Assembly (NCBI GenBank): GCA_900155495.1
Contig: FTLJ01000814.1
Coordinates: 18,510-82,509 of the forward strand
DNA length: 64,000 nucleotides
DNA from: Porogramme epimiltina
Lineage: Eukaryota > Basidiomycota > Agaricomycetes > Polyporales > Polyporaceae
Direction of reading: 5' to 3'
In this document: one piece after another, positions 56,975-64,000 of the stretch
Layout: the number at the start of each line of letters is the position of its first letter
Position numbering within the stretch: the stretch's first letter is position 1
Translations under genes and position numbers: made by a program
Notes under the pieces: generated by a model
Database searches by the model: none
What the model was told of the DNA's origin: nothing
Seen by the model: the letters and a program-made list of their open reading frames with translations, nothing else

Positions 56975-57956
56975 CACCAGTGTTTTTTCATAGGATAATC
57001 CTACCCACATCTACTAATGCAAGATCGCTTCGGCTAGCACATGAAGGCCTCCAGCTTAATCCATGGTCGACGACCCTAAATCACCGCGCGCCGCCGAGAT
57101 AATCCAACAGCGACGCTATAATCCTAGAGTTAATCCAGGATCAAGCGCCCGGGAAGAAAATGATTTCCCCCCATCAGATTCGAACTCGGGACCTGCCAGC
57201 GTTTAGTGTATGCGATACCACCGATGCCACTGAGCCATTAGGACGTTGTTTCAACCAGATATGCATAGACTATGATACCGTTTTTGTACCTCTTCCCCCT
57301 AATCTTACATGCTTATCTCAACCATAATCCTACCAGACCCTAGGATTATCGACGTCCTACCCCTAATCCTACTCCCCACCAATTGACCCTAGGATTATCG
57401 ACGTCCTACCCCAAATCCTACTGCTCATGACCCTAGGATTACTGGCTTCCTGCCCCTAATCTACAGAGGTAACTACTGTGTGCAAGTCAGCAAGGACTAA
57501 TGAGGGGGCATACAAGGGAGGGGAAGACAACAATTTGACAGTAACCCAACGGGGGAAGTGGCGAGGAGGGCAGACGGAGGTTATGAACGGCAGGTGAGAC
57601 GCAGCGCAAAAGACCAAGTCGAAGGCGCCCAACGACGAGTGTAAGCATAGGATTATGATAATCCTGGTCTCAATGAGCATACTTAGTGCTATCATTTACC
57701 CCCATATACAAGGCACGATGGACTAATGGTTGGACGTGATGTAAATGATGACTACTCGGGGAGTTCGAGCCCGATGTCGGTCATTCTTTTATTACTGTAA
57801 TTAGCTCGTACATGCTAAGGATTATCTTTCCATGCACTCGATAATCCTAGGCCCTGAAGCGCTAGCTACGGATTAAGTCCACATGCTTCATGTGCTAGCC
57901 GAAGCGATCTTGCATTAGTAGATGTGCCCAGGATAATCCTACCAAATAACACGACT
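56975..57956. mobile_element. Non-autonomous DNA transposon, 982 bp, with terminal inverted repeats
   Basis: Flanked by the exact 8-bp direct repeat GGGGTTAT (56967..56974 and 57957..57964). A perfect 41-nt inverted repeat lies at 57006..57046 and 57886..57926, extended outward by an imperfect repeat containing GGATAATCC. The inside has no transposase frame. It contains a triplicated block beginning GACCCTAGGATTA (57336, 57385, 57429) and two tRNA-like B boxes, one per strand (about 57180 minus, 57757 plus). An 8-bp target duplication fits hAT-like elements. It interrupts a CRN-like gene whose two halves align to an unbroken relative, which fixes the insertion limits well. Confidence 0.85.
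57336..57465. repeat. Three tandem units of 44-49 bp inside the transposon
   Basis: Units start GACCCTAGGATTA at 57336, 57385 and 57429; the third is more diverged. Confidence 0.7.
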
Positions 57957-58658
57957 GGGGTTATTGGGCGCTCGAGGGACTTAGCACACACCCGCTTCTA
58001 CTGACACCTCGTCGAGCAGGGTGTACACGCGGATCTCTTTGGGGGTAAGGGGCAGATCCGAAGGCGTGGGTCCAGCCCACTGCGTAGGGTCTGAACCCGC
58101 ATCGTAGGAGAAGCGGAATGGGTGTGTGGCGGTGCCGACACGCTCCGACATCGGCGCGAATACATAGAATGGCTCATACCCAGGGGATGTTGGTAACGGG
58201 CGACGGCAGATGAGACGTATAGCGACGCCCTCGGACATGTGACCCGCGAAAACCCCGGCTTGGGACCCGGCGGACATGCAGGCCTTGGCGAGTTGTAGAA
58301 CGGCGGCAGCGTTGAGGGTTAGGACGTGATTCTTCAGGACCTCCTGTGCCAGCTCGCCTTTCATTGTGATGTGGAAGGCGTCGTCCTGCGTCTTCGTGTG
58401 CTGATCGTCCTCGACGGGTTTGGCTCGTTGGAGGAGTGTGAAGGTGTGAGACAGACCAGAGGTGGAGAAGAAGGGGTCGGTGAGAAGCTCCTCGAGGATC
58501 CGGAGGTCATTCATGTTCTTGACGGCGGTAGTGAGGGTAGATATAATGCGTGGTCGGTTTGTGATCAGAATATGGATATCGCGGGGGCAACCGCCGACTT
58601 GTGCCCGGAGAGCTTCAATGTGTCTGCTCCCGCACTTTTGCTGATGGCCCGTTGCCAC

Positions 58659-59413
58659 CCACCGTCACCCTCACTCCTGACCAGAAAGAGGCAGAACCCG
58701 GGGGCGCACACGCTAGCCCTAAGTACTGCATGTTTTCAACTCATCAGTCCCCACCTTCGATGGTCAGGAGCCTCCCTGCCGTCTGCGCGGCACCTGCTTT
58801 ACGGTAGCACTTTCTAATTCTTAACTTCATCGAACTCGCCACTCTACCTGGACACACTTAATACTATACGGCTATCCGGGTACTGCCCCTGACCTTTTCC
58901 CCCATGTCCTCCTGTGCACCTTGTGCCGGAGGTTTCACGGGGGCAGGGATGCTCGAGGAGACAGCTAGATGTGCACAGTAGTTATAACGCTTACAATAGG
59001 TGGTGATACGCATTGTACCAGGCCACCCGGTGCACTGACCGCCTCCGAAACTACTGCGTGCACCCAAAACGTCGACACCGACGACCCCAAAAGCACGGAC
59101 ATCCCCGATAAACCTCAGCCCTCCCAGTATCGATTGCTCCCTCTCACTCGTTCTCCCTGTGTTTTGCTGGCTCGTGCATCGTTTATCCGTGCAGTCTCTG
59201 GTCCGCGCTGTATGCATTTAAACTCTGCCTCAAAGCAGATGAATTCTAGCTTTGTACATGTTTTTGTCACTTTCCGGCTCATTCGTCTTCGTAGCACCTT
59301 CTCATGTGCATCGGCGTGGCACTCGTCTTTCGTATTTTTGACACCTTGCACTCTCTATTGTATCGACAGTATCGTGCTTCGTACGCCATCCTCCGGCTAT
59401 CTATCCTCTCGCC
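58659..59413. other. Intergenic, no supported gene
   Basis: About 750 nt between the truncated CRN-like copy and the stop of the TEA-type gene. Confidence 0.5.
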
Positions 59414-61453
59414 TCAGCTTTCGCCCTCGGCTCCCTCTCTTTCCTCTCGCTCACCGCGTGCAAGCATGCACGACTCGCCTCCGTGACCCTCGCCCCCAGC
59501 AGACCTCCCGGTCCGCGTCACATCAGCGGGCGAAAAATATGGATTCAAAAAAGACTTCTCTTTTATGCATCCTGCCGGCGCGAGGCATTTCGATTTGAAC
59601 AGTTTCACCGAGAGTCCGGACTGGCCCAGGTTCGGGATAGCTCCAAGCCTAGGAGTGGACTGCAGTCCGAGTCTGGTCTCAACACGCTGCAAGTCCGGGG
59701 ACCGGACTATATAGGAGTCCGCATCACGGACGACGTCACTCGCGTATGGAGTCTCTGAGCGGATGCTCGTCGCAGGCGACGTTGAGAGCCTCATACCGTT
59801 CGCGACGTTGTATTCGCTGTTCTGTGCGATCTGTGAGCCCGGGGATGCAATTGTAAGGTAAACCCACTCACATCTAGATCCACATTTGAGAAGATGAAGG
59901 GGGAGAGTGGAGGTGCTGGGTTATCCGTGGGGTGGTACACGATCTCCTTAACGGTAATCGGTCCTTGGGTTTCCGACTCCCTGGCAATCGACTCTACGAT
60001 CGTCCAGGTGCTGAGGTCTGAAATTAAAACCAGTCCATTAGCTCACCATCCACGGCTGGACCAGAGTGCACTCACCCTGGACGCTGCACAGCTGTTCCCA
60101 GAGCCCAGGCTCGAGCAAATAAGAGTAAAGGAGCATGTCATCCGCCTCGATCCCGTCGCTGCACAGGCCCATGAACGTCGGGTGCTCGACGTGCATGAGC
60201 TGGCGGACGCAGCAGACGCGGTACGACGAGTGGAGCCGGACGCGCGACGGCGTCCTTAATAACCCCGTCGGGTCGATGCGCCGGAGCGGGCGCGGCTCCG
60301 TCCATTGGTGCACCCCGTGCCCGACTATCTGCGCGCTGGTCTGGCGCGACCTCCCCACCTGCGTCGTGGGGGATAAGGGAGGGAGCACGCTGATGTATAC
60401 ATGTCGTGCGATATGGAGGAGTACACCCCCCGGAAGGAACGTGTCGCCAGCGGCCACGGCGGCCATGGCGTCCACACCCATTCTAGCGAGCTCAAGCGCG
60501 TCCTGCGATGGCGGCTGGCGCATGAGGTGTACCATCTCGTAATGACGGTCCGAGATAGCCTTCATGACTACCCAGGGGGCATGAGCGTCGTGGGGAGGGC
60601 GAGAGGGTGCGGGACTCACTCGACTTTCCGACGATCGTGTCACGCAGCTGCTGGATGCGGCTGCCCACCTGTCTTTCAGTGCGGACAACGCCCTTCTCCT
60701 GGAGGATGAACTGCGAGATGAACTTGTTGCGGCTCGGGAAGCGGGTGAGCCCGAGCGGCCACTTAGGCTCGGCCGCGGCGTACTTGTCGAGGCCTGGGCG
60801 TGAGCGCGGGGATGAGCCCATCTCTGCGCCATGACATTGTCGGGGTGCGGATGGGGAAACGCACCTTTTATGAGCGCTGCCTGGAGGTGCGGAGGCCGGA
60901 CGACTTCATTTTCAGCCTTGGACATTTGGCAGCATTTCTGCCCGTTTGTGAGGGCAAGGTGTGACAGCTCGGGGGTAGGCGGAGGGGAGAGGGAGGAGAG
61001 ATAGGAGGTAGATATGGCTGAATGGACGATATTGACTGAGCTGTAGGGGCGAGCTGTCGGTCCCTCCGTGTTCGACATGACAATATTGTTGTTTGAGTCA
61101 TATCTATGTTTTTCTGCGTAAAAGTGATATAGCTTGCCTGTAGTGCGATGAAGCATATGAAAGATCGTACTAGTCAATAAGTCCCGGGAGTATATAGCAT
61201 CTTGTTGAGAGTCACTACGATGATGGTGTCCTGAGTCGACGTCTAAGGATACACTGGAGTAGTTGATGTTGATCACCAGCGGGCGCTTGCGAGGAGTACG
61301 ATCAAACTGGATATTGGTGAGAGGGTTTGGTAGGCTGCGTATGGGTCGAGGACTGATGATATTTAGAACGGTTCCTTCTGTCTCAGATGCTGCCCGCCGC
61401 GTGTCCGCTGCGGGGACTTGGTGACTTGATTCCTCATCGAACAAAGCATCCAC
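59414..61453 (-). CDS. TEA/ATTS-domain transcription factor, about 605 aa
   Basis: Minus strand; exons 61453..60865, 60793..60620, 60567..60076, 60017..59872, 59830..59414. The DNA-binding domain spans the first three exons: VVRPPHLQAALIKGLDKYAA, WPLGLTRFPSRNKFISQFIL, then RTERQVGSRIQQLRDTIVG. It matches the TEA signature of a basic helix ending RxRKQVSSHIQ. Fungal relatives (abaA/TEC1 type) control morphogenesis and development. The C-terminal part (DDMLLYSYLLEPGLWEQLCS) has no named domain. A later Met at 61078 (MSNTEGP) would give 480 aa. I prefer 61453 because the frame is open for 125 codons before 61078, which is unlikely by chance. The frame is also continuous with the spliced end of GYPLW gene E. 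Confidence 0.78.
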
Positions 61454-61485
61454 ATGTACCCTCCCGACTTCGTGGATTAATATTA

Positions 61486-63170
61486 TTAGCGACGATGAAT
61501 GAAAGTCAGAGCTTCCAACTCACCGCCATTTTCATCCACGTCAATTCTCAAACTCAGTGTTCTGAGCGCTTCCGGGACGCTATGGGGAAATGCGTGGCCC
61601 TGTTCTTACACGTTCAGAGATACGACTACCGCTCTAAGGGCTCAGAGAGAAGCGCACATGAAATATATCGATGATATCCTGGTCCGATGCGACTGCTACA
61701 GAAGCGGTGGAGTACTAAATGCGGGAGGAGATTGAACTTGGCATCTGAGCGAACGTGGGGAATATTATACACACCTCTAGTATATAATCGAGTAGATCGG
61801 TCACTGGATCATACGGCTGTTGAATAACTATGAGGACCCGAGAAGCGATAATGTGGATGAAGGGACCTAAATCTCACCCTCTGGAAGCCAGGGACAGGCT
61901 CAAACTCGTGGCAGCCATGTTCCGATCCCATGCCCGCCGCAATGAGATCTGTACCTAGGCTATCTGGACCAGGAGGTGGGAGCTGATGAGGACCCGCGGC
62001 AGCTTTAAAAAATTGTGAGCCCAGGAACCTGCGTCGCTTCATCTTGTAGTAACGAAAAAATATGCACTGGTCTCCCTCAGGTGGGTCAAGGTTACCAACT
62101 CGTGAAGAGCTGGATGGCTCTTCGGAACCCGGTGTAGGCGGTGGTGTTGGAAGGGTCCTAGTCCCATCTTGTTGCCGCGAACGCATGTGTCGCGAGTCCT
62201 GCATCGGCCCGGTTGGGAAGGATGAGCGCTCGGAACAAGGAGAGTAGCACACGGGTACGGATAAGCTTTGTACGGGCGAGGGTGAAGATGAAGGCGGAGG
62301 TGAAGGTGGAGGTGAGAGTAATGACGACGTAGGGTGCGGCGATATGCTAGGTGTGTGGTGCCGACCGCTTGGGCAGACCCTATATGAATAGTTCGGGACG
62401 GTCTGGTTCGAAACGCTCATGGAGAAACCAACACCTCCTCCTATCCCGGAAGTTCCTAGAGTCGCGTTGATCGCACATTCCTTTTGTTTGTAGTTTCCAT
62501 TCAAAGCCGTGACCGCCCAGTCGCTCGTCTTCGTCGTTCCGTAGACGAACAATATATCCTCTTCCCGTAGATCGATCCCCTGTGATTTGGCAAACTCGAC
62601 CCAGCTATCGAAGTGCTTGCGCATGTAGTTGACGAAGCGAATGTGTGCCTTGACTTCGCGCGTATGGGCGGCAGGTCCATTGATGAGGAGAGCCCCTGCG
62701 TCGGAGCCGAATTTGAAACTGATCTGCGCACCCGCGGAACCCGTATCTGAAGCACTAAGTATTGGGAAGATGGAAGACGTGTCAGCTGTATAGAAGTGCA
62801 CGCATATGACAAGAGTGACATGCCATCCAACAAACGCGCTGCCTGACATCTTGAAGTCCTCGATTGTGCGACTGTATATGCAACGTTGCGTAATGCGTTG
62901 GTGCGGGCCAGCAATGTGAAGGATGGAAGGATCCAGAGGCTCAAAGTCACTCGGAACGGAACCTTGGACCTGGCGGTCGTCAGCGTGGCGTGTGGAGTTG
63001 AATAGCTGAAAGAATCCGCCCTGGTGCATCCAGCCGACGTCCCCAATTTCGACTTCACATGCAGACGGGTCGGGATCTGGCATCCATAAAGGATACCCGT
63101 GGCCCTGCGGGAGCAGCTCTTCAGCATACGTATCCCAAGCGTAACGGGTGGGTTTGGTGTTGATAGACAT
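61486..63170 (-). CDS. GYPLW-family protein E (uncharacterised)
   Basis: Minus strand; exons 63170..62824, 62754..61878, 61816..61775, 61714..61658, 61599..61486 (the last as an unspliced end). Domain 1: AWDTYAEELLPQGHGYPLWM, VEIGDVGWMHQGGFFQLFN, VPSDFEPLD, GPHQRITQRCIYSRTIEDF. Domain 2: DAGALLINGPAAHTREVKAH, YMRKHFDSWVEFAKSQG, ILFVYGTTKTSDWAVTALNG. A long Ser/Pro-rich linker, then QCIFFRYYKMKRRRF, KAAAGPHQLPPPG, and tail blocks YDPVTDLLDYILE, SVAVASDQDIIDIFH, RIDVDENGG. Intron 1 (62823..62755, 69 nt) appears to use a GC donor and is readable unspliced. If the intron at 61523..61468 is spliced, the frame continues into the TEA gene instead of ending at 61486. Confidence 0.72.
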
Positions 63171-63483
63171 GCGAAGACAATGTGAAACTGAGTGTAAGGA
63201 GGGGGGGGGATCCCGGGAGGAGGGAGCGAAAGGACGACAGGATTATAAGTTACGCACTGACTAGATAAGCATATGGATGATTCTGACCTAAGAAAATCTA
63301 GAACACTCTAAGCTGTGTTATACCTTATACTTCGGCTTCCCTGCCACGGTGGATTTTAGGTTTTAAGTGGCCCGTCAGCGTATACGTATTACTGAATGGT
63401 ATGCATACCCACAGCTGCCACTGCCTCCGGAGAGAAGGCGGAGATGGGTGGGTGTACGTGGACTTCTGAACGTTCGGCCGCTC

Positions 63484-63486
<3 letters not shown>

Positions 63487-63516
<30 letters not shown>
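63487..63516. repeat. TA dinucleotide microsatellite
   Basis: About 15 uninterrupted TA units. Confidence 0.9.
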
Positions 63517-63519
<3 letters not shown>

Positions 63520-63846
63520 ACATGCACTGCCTTGCACCGTGACCGTTTACCACTTACTATGCCAAAGAGTGCGACACGATGCATCCAAAACGGCGGGATG
63601 AGATATCTGTGCAATCACCTAATTAATCCAGGGTTGAACCTTGCAGTAAGCGTATTGTATGTCACCTTCATGCATACGGGAGGAAGTGAAACATACAAGC
63701 CGACTCTAGGGCAGATGCACTTGAGGTCTGCCTAGCGAAGGAGTGCTCGTGCAACTGCTTGAGACACGAAAGTCGTGCGCATGCCTAGCCGTGAGCGGGA
63801 AGCACCATGAAGCGCCAACGATACATCATCAGCAAAGTGTCACGCG

Positions 63847-64000
63847 GCTTGGGGAGGGCTTATGGGGCTTGTGCAAGCCCCGTAAGCCCTCCAAGCCCAT
63901 AAGCCCAAATAAGCCCTGGGGCTTACCAAGTCGGGTGGGGGTGACTGGGCAAGCCTGCCCGGGCTTGGGCAAGCCGGGGCGGGCTTAGACAAGCCCATCC
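63847..64000. repeat. GGGCTT/AAGCCC palindromic cluster
   Basis: Six GGCTT and eight AAGCC words in about 150 nt. A near-perfect hairpin with a 19-bp stem and 2-nt loop occupies 63853..63892 (one mismatch). The cluster reaches the window edge. Confidence 0.75.

Larger units (their letters stand above)
56625..58658 (-). pseudogene. 5'-truncated CRN/RHS-like copy split by a transposon
   Basis: Minus strand. 58658..57965 matches the start of the last exon of the 34032 gene (QVGGCPRDIHILITNR, GELAQEVLKNHVL, YVFAPMSERVGTATHPFRF, DEVSVEAGVC) and then has a TAA where the relative has Tyr. After the inserted element (56975..57956) the same gene resumes at 56974 with DNPLFDAFFYEIPP, VVLWILPVTVNTYH, IKYILVVPRGLDRR and NVYVQFLRLDRLPD, ending near 56625. 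The NTPase half, including the P-loop, is absent upstream of 58658. The nuclease-like half is therefore still recognisable in two pieces. Confidence 0.82.
63171..64000. other. Promoter of GYPLW gene E and right-end repeats
   Basis: A TATA-like ACTTATAATCC (minus strand, about 63250) precedes gene E. Right of it are a TA microsatellite and a GGGCTT/AAGCCC cluster, listed separately. No supported gene. Confidence 0.45.

Noticed and set aside
57160..57245. Possible tRNA gene on the minus strand inside the transposon
   Set aside because: A-box and B-box words are present, but the T-arm and acceptor stems do not pair, so it is at most a tRNA-derived segment.
60038..61453. One continuous 471-codon minus-strand ORF
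   Set aside because: Kept only as exons. Removing two introns (60864..60794 and 60619..60568) restores the TEA domain, whereas the continuous reading inserts unrelated residues inside it.

Overview
The window is nuclear DNA of a basidiomycete fungus. Genes carry many short GT-AG introns of about 50-65 nt, several have TATA boxes, and the contents fit Agaricomycetes: an adenylate-forming reductase, a P450, a TAP-type secreted peptidase, small secreted proteins, and CRN-like NTPase/nuclease families. A wood-decay polypore is my inference, not something the sequence proves. All exon structures were deduced by eye from splice signals and reading phase; those given as joins close in frame.

Layout. 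0-7.3 kb: the 3' end of a reductase gene, then three small secreted proteins sharing a VTT...TTLTITFDPP-type repeat. 7.9-11.5 kb: a duplicated segment with an intact 13-exon secreted TAP-like hydrolase; an inverted, decayed copy lies at 28.4-30.1 kb. 11.9-18 kb: a C2H2 zinc-finger gene and two divergent members (called A and B here) of an unnamed multigene family with a GYPLW motif. 20.4-25.4 kb: a conserved hypothetical gene and a beta-carbonic anhydrase. 26.5-28.2 kb: GYPLW member C. 30.5-33.1 kb: two more zinc-finger paralogs. 34-36 kb: a CRN/RHS-like NTPase-nuclease gene. 37.1-41 kb: GYPLW member D, followed closely and in the same frame by a zinc-finger/coiled-coil gene. 41.6-53.9 kb: two isochorismatase-like hydrolases (one secreted, one cytosolic) on either side of a gene-poor GC-rich stretch and a P450. 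54.1-58.7 kb: two decayed CRN-like copies, one split by a 982-bp transposon with terminal inverted repeats. 59.4-63.2 kb: a TEA/ATTS transcription factor just downstream of GYPLW member E.

The most unusual content is the GYPLW family: five paralogs in 64 kb, with conserved tiny C-terminal exons. In two of them, ordinary last-intron splicing runs in frame into a neighbouring DNA-binding-type gene. Together with the CRN-like copies in different stages of decay and the expanded zinc fingers, the region looks like a fast-evolving accessory locus. A shared function in conflict or nonself responses is only a hypothesis.
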